64,000 nucleotides of DNA from Pelobates cultripes (taxonomy: Eukaryota; Chordata; Amphibia; Anura; Pelobatidae), in assembly GCA_933207985.1 (NCBI GenBank), contig OW240921.1, positions 94,595,339 through 94,659,338 of the forward strand. Direction: 5' to 3'. The position numbers and the translations under genes are program-made. Below the pieces are notes generated by a model. The model had not been told where the DNA came from. It searched no databases and was given only the letters and a program-made list of their open reading frames with translations. Numbering within the stretch: the first letter of the stretch is position 1; each line of letters opens with the position of its first letter. Below are positions 9,950 through 20,879 of the stretch, piece after piece.

Positions 9950-11532
9950 CACCCTGTTCCAAATGATTATGCAAATTCTAATTAAGTGTCACAAAGATTA
10001 AATATTTAGTTTTTCAGTTTAACTCATGGATGGCATTGTGTCTCAGGGCTCTTCCGATCACTGAAAACAATCTTGGACACCTGTGATAATTAGATGGCCA
10101 GGTGAGCCCAATTTAAGGAAAAACTACTAAAGGAGGGTGTTCCACGTTATTAATAAGAGAACCATTTTCATGCAATATGGGGAAGAAAAGGGATCTCTCT
10201 GCTGCCAAAAAGAGTGAAATAGTTCAATGCCTTGGACGAGGTATGAAAACATTAGATATTTCACGAAAACGTAAGCGTGATCATCGCACTATTAAGAGAT
10301 TTGTGGCTGATTCAGAGCACAAACGGGTTCGTGCAGATAAAGGCACACTGAGGAAGATTTCTGCCAGGTCCATGCACCAGATCAAGAGAGCAGCTGCTAA
10401 ATTACCATTACATAGCAGCAAACAGATATTTGAAGCTGCTGGTGCCTCTGGAGTCCCACGGACATCAAGGTGTAGAGTCCTCCAGTCTTGCAACTGTGCC
10501 TAAACCTTCAATTCGGCCACCACTAACCAATGCTCACATGCAGAAACTGCTGCATTGGGCAGAAAAATACATGAAGACTAATTTTCAAACAGTCCTGTTC
10601 ACTGATGAGTGCCGTGCAACCCTGGATGGTCCAGATGGATGGAGTAGTGGATGGTTGGTGGACGGCCACCCTGTTCCAACAAGGCTGCGACGTCAGCAAG
10701 GCGGTGGTGGAGTCATGTTTTGGGACGGAATCATAGTAAGAGAGCTGGTTGGCCCCTTTAGGGTCCCCGAAGGTGTAAAGATGACCTCTGCAAAGTATGT
10801 GGAGTTTCTGACTGACCACTTTTTTCCCTGGTACAGAAGGAAGAACTATGCTTTCCATAATAAAATTATCTTCATGCATGACAATGCACCATCTCATGCT
10901 GCAAAGAATACCTCTGCACCAATGGCTGCTATGGTGATAAAAGGAGAGAAAGTCATGGTGTGCCCTCCATCCTCCCCTGACCTCAATCCTATTGATAACC
11001 TTTTGAGCATTCTCAAGCAAAAGACCTATGAGGGTGGGAGGCAGTTTACATCTAAACAGCAGCTCTGGGAGGCTATTCTGACATCTTGCAAACAAATTCA
11101 AGCAGAAACTGTCCAAAAACTCACAAGGTCAATGGATGCAAGACTTGTGAAGCTGCTATCAAATAAGGGGTCCTATGTTAAAATGTAACGTGACCTGTTA
11201 AAATGTTTAAAAAATTAAAATGTTCTTATAAGTTTGATTGAAATAGCTTTTGATTTCAGTAAATATGCTGCAAACACAACAAATGACAATTTTCAGTTCT
11301 TTACAACCTATAAAGTGTTTTGAAACTTACTGTGCGTAATAATTTGGTACAGTGCATTGTACATTTTTTTTATATTTAAAAAAAATACTGTTATCAATAG
11401 GAGGTTTGTTCTATAAAATTTGAATTGCACTCTTAATAGTTGATAACATGAGAATTATGCTGACTGTTATTTACATCAATTATTTAGGTAAATGAGAAAA
11501 ATATCATTTGCATAATAATTTGGAACAGGGTG
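9950..11532 (+). mobile_element. Tc1/mariner transposon with near-intact ends
   Basis: The terminal inverted repeats read CACCCTGTTCCAAATGATTA at 9950 and, on the opposite strand from 11532, CACCCTGTTCCAAATTATTA. Both continue into TGCAAAT. TA flanks both sides (9948-9949 and 11533-11534). The 1.58 kb length suits one transposase gene, which is present at 10177-11188 with one frameshift. The ends are well preserved, which suggests modest age. Confidence 0.85.
10177..11188 (+). pseudogene. Tc1/mariner transposase, one frameshift, DD37D-like triad
   Basis: The first frame starts MGKKRDLSAAKKSEIVQ and runs through a helix-turn-helix DNA-binding half rich in K/R (KRKRDHRTIKRF) to ASGVPRTSRCRVLQS, then stops at 10501-10503. 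The second frame carries on from LATVPKPSIRPP. The junction near 10480-10490 is explained by one missing base. The catalytic half has FTDECRATLDGPDGW (first Asp), FMHDNAPSHAAKN (second Asp) and SSPDLNPIDN (third position). I count 37 residues between the second and third acidic residues, so the layout is DD37D. Relatives I know with this spacing usually have Glu (PIEN). The C-terminus KGSYVKM looks complete. Total length of about 335 residues is normal. Probably inactive because of the frameshift. Confidence 0.85.
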
Positions 11533-11666
11533 TATACTGATTTTTCTTATGTACGATATATATTTTTTAATTTTGAAAAAAAAATATACCGTATTTATCG
11601 GCGTATAACACGCACCGGCGTATAACACGCACCTCATTTTAAGAAGGAAATTTCAGGGAAAAAACC

Positions 11667-12134
11667 TTAAAGGACCACTATAGTGCCCTGAGGGTGCCCC
11701 CACCCTCAGGGACCCCCTCCCGCCGGGCTCTCGAGAGAGGAAGGGGTTAAACACTTACCTTTCTCCAGCGCCGGGCGGGGAGCTGTACTCCTCCTCTCCT
11801 CCTTGCTCGCGACGTCATCGGCTGAATGCGCATGCGCGGCAGGAGCCGCGCGCGCATTCAGCCGGTCGCATAGGAAAGCATTTGCAATGCTTTCCTATGG
11901 ACGCTTGCGTGCTCTCACTGTGATTTTCACAGTGAGAAGCACGCAAGCGCCTCTAGCGGCTGTCAATAAGACAGCCACTAGAGGCTCTGGAGGCTGGATT
12001 AACCCTCAGTATAAACATAGCAGTTTCTCTGAAACTGCTATGTTTATAAAAAAAAGGATTAATCCTAGAGGGACCTGGCACCCAGACCACTTCATTAAGC
12101 TGAAGTGGTCTGGGTGCCTAGAGTGGTCCTTTAA
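11667..12134. mobile_element. T2/Kolobok-type MITE
   Basis: Ends TTAAAGGACCACTATAG and CTAGAGTGGTCCTTTAA, with TTAA at each end. The interior is strongly foldback: GCTTTCCTATG/CATAGGAAAGC, GCGTGCTCTCACTGTGA/TCACAGTGAGAAGCACGC, AACATAGCAGTTTCTC/GAAACTGCTATGTT, and CACTTCATTAAGCTGAAGTG. It lies inside the 11587-13201 element. Confidence 0.8.
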
Positions 12135-12150
12135 ATTTCAAATAAAGAAC

Positions 12151-12770
12151 TTCTTTACCCCCCTTTCTTACTCCCCCCTCCTCCTCCCCCTCTTCTTACC
12201 CCCCTTTCCCCCCCCTTCTTCTTACCCCCCTCCCCCTCTTACCCCCTTCTTACTCCCCCTCCCCCTCTTCTTACCCCCCTTTCTTACTCCCCCCTCCCCC
12301 TCTTCTTACTTCCCCTTCCCCCTCTTACCCCCTTCTTACTCCCCCTCCCCCTCTTCTTACCCCCCATTCTTACTTCCCCCTCCCCCTCTTACCCCCTTGT
12401 TACTCCCCCTCCCCCTCTTCTTACCCCCTTTCTTACTCCCCCCCCTCCCCTCTTCTGCCCCCCTCCCCTCTTACCCCCCCTTCTCCTCCCCTCCTCTTGC
12501 CCCCTTCCCCCCTCTTACCCCCTCCCTACTCCCCCTCTTCTTGCCCACCTTTCTTGCTCCCCCTCCCCCCTCTTGCTGCCTCCCCCTCTTGCCCCTTCTC
12601 CCCTCCCCCTCTTCACCTCCCCTTTCACTCCCCCTCCCCCCTCTTCTTGCTTCCTCCCCTCTTCCCTTCTTACTCCCCCTCCCCCTTTCTCACCCCCCAT
12701 TCTTACTTCCCCCCCCCCCTCTTACCCCTTTCTTCCTCCCCCCCTCTTCTTACCCCCTTTCTTCTCCCCC

Positions 12771-12809
<39 letters not shown>

Positions 12810-12883
12810 CCTCTCCCCTTTCCCTCCCCCTCCCTCTTCTTACCCCCCTCCCCCTCTATTCACCCCCTTCTTACCCCCCTCCC
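12151..12883. repeat. C-rich CCCCCTTCTTACT tract with a 35-base C run
   Basis: About 730 bases of CCCCCTTCTTAC and CTCCCCCTC variants, almost all C and T on the plus strand with a few A. A pure C run covers 12772-12806. Proline/serine/leucine-rich open frames through it on the plus strand are artefacts. Confidence 0.95.
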
Positions 12884-13110
12884 CTGTAGCGTGGCCGAGC
12901 CGCTCTGCTGTCCTGTTCCGAGTGTTCCGAGTTTCTGTTTCCTGTACCCAGGTCGGACTGACAGGAAGGTGCACACTGAGCGTGCACCTTCCTATCACTC
13001 CGGCCGGCCGGCCACCGCGGACAGCAGAGCGGCTCGGCCACGCTACAGGGGAGGTGAGTACCAACTGCAGCCGCCTGAGCGCTCTTTACAGAGCGCTCAG
13101 GCGGCTGCAG
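12884..13110. repeat. Two strong GC-rich hairpins
   Basis: A perfect 30 bp inverted pair, CTGTAGCGTGGCCGAGCCGC... at 12884-12913 and its complement at 13019-13048, encloses a smaller hairpin (GGAAGGTGCAC/GTGCACCTTCC, 12964-12992). A second palindrome has 21 bp perfect arms, 13065-13085 and 13090-13110, with loop TTAC. They form the inner right part of the TIR element. Confidence 0.9.
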
Positions 13111-13261
13111 TATTTAAAGGGCCGGCGTATAACACGCACCCACAATTTGCTCCCTATTTTTAGGGAGAAAAAGTGCGTGTTATACGCCGATAAATACGGT
13201 ATTTTAAAAAGTTTATCCAAAAATGTTAAATCATTTGAAAAGCTTATCCCAAAATATTAAT

Positions 13262-13410
13262 TCGGGGCCATAATCAGGCTTTTTTGCTGAACTGAGAATT
13301 GTTAGGAATTTAAAGTTAATTTCAAATTCAAGGCCAAAGTAGCGGAATTGGACGTTTCTAAATCCAGCTGTCCTTCCAGTCTAGCTAATTTGGCATTAAA
13401 TTTAAAATCC
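13262..13410. repeat. AATTTCAAATT hairpin repeat, copy 1
   Basis: Left part AATTTCAAATTCAAGGCCAA and right part TTTGGCATTAAATTTAAAAT are imperfect inverted copies around an AGCGGAATTGG centre. Related copies occur at 28571-28702, 30007-30172 and 59529-59690. An old palindromic repeat family; superfamily not known to me. Confidence 0.55.
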
Positions 13411-13454
13411 ACTTAGAATTGATCTTCCTCTTGTGTTTCTACATCTTGCCTCGT

Positions 13455-13600
13455 CTTTATTGTAAGCTCGTTCGGGCAGGTTCCCTAAAAACATCTAGAC
13501 TTCTCTCTTTTGTGCTGTTTTAACCCCACATTATCATTGTAAAGCGCAGAGGAATATGCTGGTGCAATATAAATAGGTAATAATAAAAATTATTATTATT
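13455..13600 (+). mobile_element. L2-type LINE 3' end
   Basis: ATTGTAAGCTCGTTCGGGCAGG is followed by TTGTAAAGCGCAGAGGAATATG, GGTGCAATATAAATAGGTAATAATA and an ATT microsatellite. This is the standard 3' terminus of vertebrate L2 elements. No coding part. Confidence 0.8.
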
Positions 13601-14434
13601 ACAAAAGCCCGTAGCCAGTGATCTTACCTTTGAGTTTGTTTGCGGTTTAGATTTTCAATCAAGTAGGAATAACATTCTCTCTAATCAGTGAAGTAATAAA
13701 GGCAATTATCCAATTAGTCACCTAGACTAGATCAGGAATAAGTAATTATTTGACAGAAGGCCAGATGCACTAGAGCAGCCACATTAACACAAAAAGTATA
13801 GAATATAAGGATTACAGCTTGATTTCATGTAGTAAGTATGTAAAATACAGTAGCACTCACTGTCTCACTCGTTCCACACCTGGTACAAAGAGTTAGATAA
13901 CCAAATTCTAATGACAGAAATATTGTTCTGTTGAACCGCCTGGATCATGTTTTCAAAGGTTTCTTCCTTAAATGCCACATTTGTTTGTTGAATTCCTTAC
14001 AAAATTGATAAATGGAATGGGAGACATTTTGTGGATACTGCTGACTTTATAATGGCTTTAAAAAAAACATTGAAATAAATTACTGAGACACCTCTGCTCA
14101 AGGAGAGATTATTTTATACCCCGTTGTTAAGCCACACAGATCAAGGTCACAGTCACAGCTCAAGGTCAAAGCTGATTGCTAATTGATCTTGTCAAGAGCA
14201 AGAGACAAAATGAAATCAGCTGCCTCTGGGTTCATACACAATTTGCTGTTTCAATGAAAATACAAGTGCATACTTCAGAGCCATATTGGGTAAAGCCAGG
14301 ATGGCCAAATGTTTTGTGAATCTAAAAATCCATTGATGCTTTGGCAGGCTAGATGCTGGCAAAACATTATGAGAGTTGTGGAACTATAAGAGCTAAAAGC
14401 TAGGTTTGCCAGATAACAATGAGTTATTCAATCA
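13601..14434. other. Intergenic DNA, nothing recognised
   Basis: AT-rich, apparently unique. No exon, strong repeat or hairpin noticed. Confidence 0.4.
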
Positions 14435-14864
14435 TTAAAGGGACACTCCGCTGCCCAAATAAAAAAATAATTTTTACAAAAATCACCGTTCAGTAGATAT
14501 ACCTCCAATGAACACATGCATGCATTTAATTATGCATTTTTTCATTGGAAATATTTTTAAAAGTAGCTTCCAAAAGCTGCAGACCTGTTGTTTGCAGCCT
14601 ATGCAAGTCCTCCTCTTCTAACCCCATCCAGACTTTCCAATGCAGCTCAATAAGACGTCTTTGCAAGGCAGGTGCCCTATTTGCTGCCTCTTGAGTTTAG
14701 CTCCACTGAGCTAAACAACCAGGAAGTAACAGGGCCGCTTGCCTGATTGACATCTATAGGGTGTAATCTGCACTTTTAGTAAAATTAAAAAAGAGGACAC
14801 ACTCTTCACACATAAAGTAATAGAGTAAGCTAAAGTGCTTTAGGGGTCTGGAGTGCCCCTTTAA
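14435..14864. mobile_element. T2/Kolobok-type MITE
   Basis: Ends TTAAAGGGACACTCCGCTGC and GTCTGGAGTGCCCCTTTAA with TTAA at both edges; about 430 bp, no coding. The interior contains TTGAGTTTAGCTCCACTGAG, whose complement is found at about 27940-27958 in another MITE-like segment. Confidence 0.8.
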
Positions 14865-15782
14865 ATCTAAATTTCTAAATTCAGTCCAATATAGTCAAGC
14901 TGTAACTATAGCTATAATGGAGTATTTACGCCTCAATTTTGCCATTAATATTTATTTTGCAATAATTTAGGGGGTGATTGATAAAAATGTACACATTTGC
15001 GTACAACATGTGCACGTATAAAACTGTTGCTACACCCTTTATACCTTTGTCCACTTTTTCTGTAACACGTTAAAATCATCCATCTATTTATCACTTTTTA
15101 TTCCTCAAATTAGCCTTTCATTCTGTTCATAAAATAAGACAAATTATTAATATTACTAAGAGCAAATGGCACATTCGCAATTTCAAGGATATTGCTTAAA
15201 CATAAAGGAAGATGGTGAAAACTGCTTACCGGTTTCAGAAAACACGCCACACTGACAGTGGCAGAAATATTTTGTAAGGAAAAAAAAAAGCGCAGTCTTA
15301 CGCTTCTTTTACACATTTATACATTGACAGCGCCGTGAATTGACATAACAAAAAAAAACCACTAAATGGAACCATCAGGAAACATTGTGAAAACAAAGAA
15401 AATATTCGAGCAAACAGAAAATGCGACAGAATTTTGATGTGAAAATAGCCACGTCACGTTTTATACATAGCCATGGTAATGTCAACGTGAGTCAAAGTAA
15501 ACATCTTTTATTTATTTTTTTTTTTTTTATTTAATAACCATTTGCCTGTAAACGTAAAGATGACAGAAGTAAAGAAAGTACACTGACCACTGGACAGAAA
15601 CCCACATCCTCAAAGACTTTATTAACTTAACAAGCTTATGAGATAAGATATTGGAACATTTCTAAACACAAGGAGGTAAAATGTTTAAGTAATGGAGATG
15701 CACACGAAAAAGAAAAAGTGCTCAATATTAATGCACCAGAGTAATCCAAGATGAAAATCAGGTTTAATGGAATCGGAATACT
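14865..15782. other. Intergenic DNA, nothing recognised
   Basis: AT-rich with a poly-T tract (15512-15529). No exon or definable mobile element seen. Confidence 0.4.
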
Positions 15783-15860
15783 TTAACCCCTTAAGGACAC
15801 ATGATGTGTGACATGTCACGATTCCCTTTTATTCCAGAAGTTTGGTCCTTAAGGGGTTAA
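15783..15860. mobile_element. 78 bp TTAACCCC palindromic mini-element, copy 1
   Basis: Ends are perfect: TTAACCCCTTAAGGAC at the left and GTCCTTAAGGGGTTAA at the right. The interior ATTCCCTTTTATTCCAGAAG is shared with copies at 42652-42731 and 62839-62918. The TTAA edges suggest the T2/Kolobok or another TTAA-targeting system. Confidence 0.85.
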
Positions 15861-15959
15861 ACAGAGGTCTTTGCGGTATGAGAAATTGTGTTTCTCTAAA
15901 TAGTTGGATAACTCCGTTGTTCAAATTGTGCAGTAAATGTTTCTAGCATTTTAGACTTA

Positions 15960-16170
15960 GTAAGGAATGCTCCAAAAACCATAAACACTACAATGTGATG
16001 TAGTGGTTATGGTGCCAGGATTACCCTGCTACTTCCAGGTCCAGACAAGAAAAGAGTGACACCTGGTGGAAGACAAACCGTTCTAAAATGATTTGCACTC
16101 CTGGCAGCGTAACCACTTATACAGTGCTCTGTAGTGGTTATGGTGCTTGGGGTGTTCCTTTCAAATGGTG
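15960..16170. mobile_element. T2-like MITE fragment
   Basis: The left part AAGGAATGCTCCAAAAACC and the right part GGTGCTTGGGGTGTTCCTTT are inverted relatives. The phrase TGTAGTGGTTATGGTGC occurs twice (about 15998 and 16131). The terminal TTAA motifs are decayed. Confidence 0.55.
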
Positions 16171-17701
16171 GTACTGTGAAAAAACTCTTTTGGTAATCAC
16201 TCACAGATTTATTCAAACGCCAGCTGTTAAAGAACCACAACTCACGTTAACCTTTCGTAGCTAATTGACGTGTTTTTGTACTAACATCTGTATATCCGTA
16301 TCCGGTATCTGGATATTTCAGCCTTGAAACACTTGAAAAGATGTAACAACTAACACACCAAATATTCAAGTTTAACCTGTGAGATTTATATTTCGAGGGG
16401 TTTATTCACTAAACACTGAATTGTTGTGAATGGAAATTTGCCATTTGAAAAAAACACCATTTTGCTTTTTTAGCAGACTGCATCCAAGCAATCTTGAGCA
16501 GTGTTATGACAAATTAACAGTTGATTAGGTATTATGTTGATGTTCTTTAATTATATTCGGTGAGAATATTTATTTAAAGTGGGTTTTATGTGCTTGCTCC
16601 AAGGCAGAAATTTTCATGCACTAACCATCAGCATTTAATTGTGATATATGTCAAAATACATTGTGGATCTATCAATACATCCCAATATTATCACCCAAGC
16701 TGCCTTGTCGGAGGTCTGCTAGAAAGCAAGATGACTGGTGGGTTTCATGTAGGAAAATTTCCAATACTGGCTGAAAATTTCTATTTACAGAAATGGAAAT
16801 TGTCTAGAATTCAGAGTTAATCCCAAAATAAAGTTCAAATTTTAGTCAGCAATGCTTCAGTTCATCTATTCTATAATATACGGCTATTTATAATAAAAAA
16901 TGGTTGGATTTGCTTATGAATTATATATAAACACACTACATGGTTATTTACTAATTTTTTGTATTTTCAAGAATCGAAAGTGAATTCAAAGTGAATTTAA
17001 GATTTTCAGCTAAAGTAAATGAATTGAAAACAAGTTAACCCTAGTTTTACCAATGACATGGCGGGACTGCGATGAAAACAACAAATTGGCCCAAGTCTGG
17101 TCACAAATGGCTGTGAGTGTAGCTTTTAGTGGAATGAAGTCATAGAGTATTTGTGATCATGTATCTATGATAAAGAACTTGCAATTAGTCAAGAGTTACC
17201 ATTTGTTACACAAACACACTGTCATATATGCACTCTAAGACAGAATTCTAAATCTGTGCAGAAATTAGGGGCAATTAGGGTATGGCAATGCCTTAGATGC
17301 AAAGGATATCATTTTAATACACAAAACGATAAATTGGAAAAAAAATTCTCCTGAAGTCACAGTGAAATTGACACCTTGATAATATACAAAAATTATTCCA
17401 TTTGCAGGAAAAAGGTACCCAATGCAAAAATGAAATTTAAATGCCTTTGCTTTGATTTCTTAACTAGTAAAATGGCAAAATTTTGCCTTGTTCTGCTTTT
17501 CCAAAGAAGCAATATAAAATGTGTATAAGATTTACTGTTTTCATATCAATTAATAAGACAAAAATTTGCTCAGTAAAGTTTTACAGTAGATTTCCTATAC
17601 AAAACGTGAACATTTGCACAGCAGATGCAACAATGCCAATTCACTAGAAAGGGAGAGATAAATCAGTGGTTCCCCAAACCCGGCTCTCCCAAAGAGTGAG
17701 A
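16171..17701. other. Intergenic DNA, nothing recognised
   Basis: AT-rich DNA with a few weak copies of the AATTCAAAGTGAATTT type (about 16970-17040). No exon seen. Confidence 0.4.
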
Positions 17702-18077
17702 CAGGTACACAGGGCAGGTGCAAGGATTTTTTCCACCCCATTCGTTCCACCCACTTATGCAGATTTACATACACTGACCCATACACACATACACACATAC
17801 ACACTGACCCACACACATACGCTCACACTGACCCCCCCTCCAAACACACACTAACCCATAAAGACACATACACTGACCCATGCAGACACACCTAGAACCT
17901 ACACGCACACAGAGACCCATACACACACACAGAGACCCATACAAACACACACACTGACCCATGCAGACACATGCTGACCCATACACAGACCGATACATAC
18001 ACACTAAGCCCCCCCTAAGTAGGCGCCCTAGATGGCCGCCTACTTAGTCTATAGGATGCACCAGCCCTGTAGGTACA
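17702..18077. mobile_element. hAT-type MITE with 8 bp target duplication
   Basis: Element 17710-18069 starts CAGGGCAGGTGCAAGGAT. Its other end, read inward, is CAGGGCTGGTGCATCCTAT. The flanks are CAGGTACA (17702-17709) and TAGGTACA (18070-18077), an 8-base duplication with one mismatch. The interior is mostly a CACACTGACCCATACACA repeat (17770-18005). Confidence 0.8.
17770..18005. repeat. CACTGACCCATACACA tandem repeat
   Basis: Many variants of ACACACTGACCCATACACAC occur inside the hAT-type element. The cysteine/valine-rich minus-strand frames here are artefacts. Confidence 0.9.
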
Positions 18078-18439
18078 GCATTATTCACCAGGGTTTAACA
18101 AATTGCCTTTAGCATAAATAGTATTCTGCGGTATAGCTAAATGCAACACTGGGAAAAGTCTAAAATGCAGGTGTTTTCCAAAAGTTATATTATTATATGC
18201 TATATTGCAATAGAAGAATGGGTCATGGAGCTAATTTTTCAATTGAAGAATGCATTGCCAAGCTAAAATATGTCATGCACATAATTTAGGTCCTTGTCAA
18301 AGAAAAGTTAATAACTACAGCATGGGTCGTCAACCTGGTCCCTACCGCCCACTAGTGGGTGTTTCAGGATTCCAGGTGGGCGGTAGGGATTTCGGCGGCT
18401 AAATCCTCTTTTTAAGAGGATTTCTCCTTTTGGGCGGGC

Positions 18440-18790
18440 GCGAGCGGCTCTGCGGGGCAAGTTTTCAGTGACCGGCAGGAGGAAGTGCTCCCTCCTGCCA
18501 GGCCACCTTCTGGACCCCCAGGTGCGGCAGAGTTCTAATCCGAGGAGGCGAGGGAGCTCTAACCTCTCTGCACTGCTCCTTCGCGCAATATTTGCTGATG
18601 CCGCGGGAGCCGGAATATGATGTCATATTCCAGCTCCCGGCATCAGCAGACAGCCCGCAAGGGAGCAGAGCAGAGAGGTTAAAGCTCCCTCGGCGCGTCT
18701 GATTAGAACACAGCCGCCCGCCGAAGTGAAGCCCCACTGGACCCCAGGGACAGATCCACACCAGCTCTCCAGGTAGGGAGGCTGGGTGGA
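18440..18790. repeat. GC-rich core shared in reverse with 61846-62100
   Basis: It contains GGAATATGATGTCATATTCC, GACAGCCCGCAAGGGAGCAG and CTCCAGGTAGGGAGGCTGGG. The reverse complement of the same series, in the same order, lies at 61846-62100. In both places the GGGTGGAC side abuts a TG/CA microsatellite. Confidence 0.75.
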
Positions 18791-18810
18791 CATTTAATAT
18801 TAATAATTTG

Positions 18811-19185
18811 TGTGTATGTAAGTGTGTGTGTGTGTGTGTGTGTCTGTAAGTGTATGTGTGTGTGTGTCTGTAAATATGTGTGTGTGTATGTAAGTATATG
18901 TGTGTGTGTGTGTCTGTCTGTAAGTATGTGTGTGTCTGTAAGTATATTTTTGTGTGTCTGTAAGTATATGTGTGTGTGTCTGTGTGTCTGTAAGTATATG
19001 TGTGTTTGTGTCTGTAAGTATGTGTGTGTGTATATGTGTGTCTGTTAGTGCATGTGTGTCTGTCTGTATGTTTGTGTGTATGTGTTTCTATGTGAGTGTG
19101 TGTGTGTGTGTCTGTAAGTGTACGTGTGAGTGTTTGTCTGTGAGTGTGTGTATCTGTAAATGTATGTGTAAGTGTGTGTGTGTTT
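18811..19185. repeat. TGTGTGTCTGTAAGTA microsatellite
   Basis: TG repeats interspersed with TCTGTAAGTATATG units over about 375 bases. Open frames through it are artefacts. Confidence 0.95.
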
Positions 19186-19376
19186 GTGAGCAGAGTACTT
19201 GTAGAATAGAAGTAAGAAGGAGCAGAGTATTTGTAAAAAGGAGAAAGAAGGTGCAGAGTACTTGTAGAATAGGAGAAAGAAGGAGTAGAGTACTTGTAAA
19301 AAAGGAGAAAGAAAGAAAAGGAAAAGGAGAGAATTGTTGTTGACTAATAATAGTAAGTGGGCTACTTAGCTCAGCC

Positions 19377-20262
19377 TTCCTACTAGGCTAAGAATGCACA
19401 AGCAACTTACACCCTAAATGGCAGTGAATTAGGGATAACCACACACAAGAAGGATTTGGGAATTGTTATAGACAACAAATAAGGCAGCAATTTGCAATGT
19501 CAATCTGCAGTTGCTAATGTCAGTAAGATTTTGTCATGTATAAATAGGGGCATAAATTCTCGGAATGAAAATATAATTTTGCCTCTTTATAAATCGCTGG
19601 TAAGACCACACCTTGAATATGCTGTGCAATTTTGGGTGCCTGTTCTAAAGAAAGATATCATGGCACTAGAAAAGGTCCAGAGACGAGCTACAAAATTGAT
19701 AAAAGGAATGGAGCATTTTAGTTATGAAGTAAGGTTAAAAAAATTAAATCTGTTTAGTTTGGAAAAACGGCACCTGAGAGGGGATATGATAACTTTATAC
19801 AAATATATTCGGGGCCAGTACAAACCTTTATCTGGAAATCTATTCATAAACAGGGCTATACATAGGACACGTGGTCACACATTTAGGCTGGAAGAAAGGA
19901 GATTTCATCTAAGGCAAAGGTTTTTTTACAGTAAGAACAATAAGGATATGGAATTCTCTGCCTGAAGAGGTGGTTTTGTCAGAGTCCACACAGATGGTTA
20001 AACTGAAATTGGATAAATACTTACAAAAACATAACATACAGGGATAACATTTCTAATTAGTGGGGTAATAGCTGCTTGATCCAAGGAGACATCTGACTGC
20101 TAGTTTGGGGTCAAGAAGGAATTTTTTCCTAGTTTGTGGCAAAATTGGAAGTGCTTCAGACCAGGTTTTTTGCCTTCTTTTGGATCAACAGCAACAACAT
20201 TTGTGAGGAAGGCTGAACTTGATGGACGCAAGTCTCTTTTCAACTATGTAACTATGTAGGCA
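19377..20262 (+). pseudogene. CR1/L2-type LINE: RT C-terminal part and 3' end
   Basis: The frame is broken by a TAA stop near 19481. It reads LGITTHKKDLGIVIDN, then ANVSKILSCINRGI, LPLYKSLVRPHLEYAVQFW, LEKVQRRATKLIKGMEH and LRGDMITLYKYIRG. This is the region following the reverse transcriptase in CR1/L2-group LINEs. After the stop near 19963 the 3' part continues in another frame, then a 3' UTR ends GGACGCAAGTCTC, CAACTATGTAACTATGTA. It is 5'-truncated: no endonuclease or RT catalytic motif is present. It lies in the hAT element and so inserted after it. Confidence 0.8.
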
Positions 20263-20879
20263 TTGCTATAAGGAAGGTTAAAAAATAGAAAAAAGGAAGA
20301 AAAAAAAGGTGGGGAGGGGAATTGAGGAGGGAGAGGAGGGGAGCTGACGCACAGATGAGAAATCATTTTATGAGCAAACAGAGACGTCTTCTGAATATCA
20401 CCGGAAGAGGAGACCTTTGCTTGTTCCTTACGAAAATCGAACCAGATATCAAATATTTAGTCTCGCAGCATCAGCCTCAAGGATCTCATTAATCACTAGT
20501 AAAGGTAATTTAAATTTACTTTATTGATTCCTCATTAAACTTTATAAAGTTAAAAACATTCTAAACATGCATAAAGTAGAAATAAAAAGATAAATGTACG
20601 TACATTTATTTATTTTTTTTAAAACACCCTCCTTTCTATAAAATATTCCGCGCTTGCGCGAAAACTGGTGGGCGGTAAGGAAATTTTTCCATCAAGAAAG
20701 ATGCAGTGGAAAAGTGGAAAAAGGTTGACTACCACTGAACTACAGGAATAAAAGGTTTAAGATCACCCCATTTTATACTTTTAACATAATATATTTTTAA
20801 AATGACCACTAAAAAGGCATGTTTTAAATGTCCACGATAAACAGGGTGATACAATAATGACTTGGTCATTGACTGCATT

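Larger units (their letters stand above)
11587..13201. mobile_element. TA-flanked TIR element with CCGTATTTATCGGCG ends
   Basis: Inverted ends TACCGTATTTATCGGCGTAT (from 11587) and ATACGCCGATAAATACGGTA (to 13201) extend on to GTATAACACGCAC, about 29 bases. GGCGTATAACACGCACC is also repeated inward at 11616 and near 13122. Within it sit a T2-type MITE (11667-12134), a C-rich tract (12151-12883) and two strong hairpins (12884-13110). The open frame spanning 11803-13260 is a low-complexity artefact. No transposase. Confidence 0.75.
18313..20745. mobile_element. hAT transposon, non-autonomous, hosting a LINE fragment
   Basis: The 8-base target duplication AACTACAG is exact at 18313-18320 and 20738-20745. 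The ends are CATGGGTCGTCAACCTGG (from 18321) and, inward from 20737, CAGTGGTAGTCAACCTTTT. Both ends also carry the GGTGGGCGGTA motif (18375 and 20670). The interior contains a GC-rich palindromic segment (18440-18790), a TG microsatellite (18811-19185) and a CR1/L2-like LINE fragment (19377-20262). No hAT transposase. Confidence 0.85.

Noticed and set aside
11803..13260. 485-codon proline-rich open frame
   Set aside because: Most of it is the C-rich tract between transposon hairpins; it starts inside a MITE and ends past the TIR.
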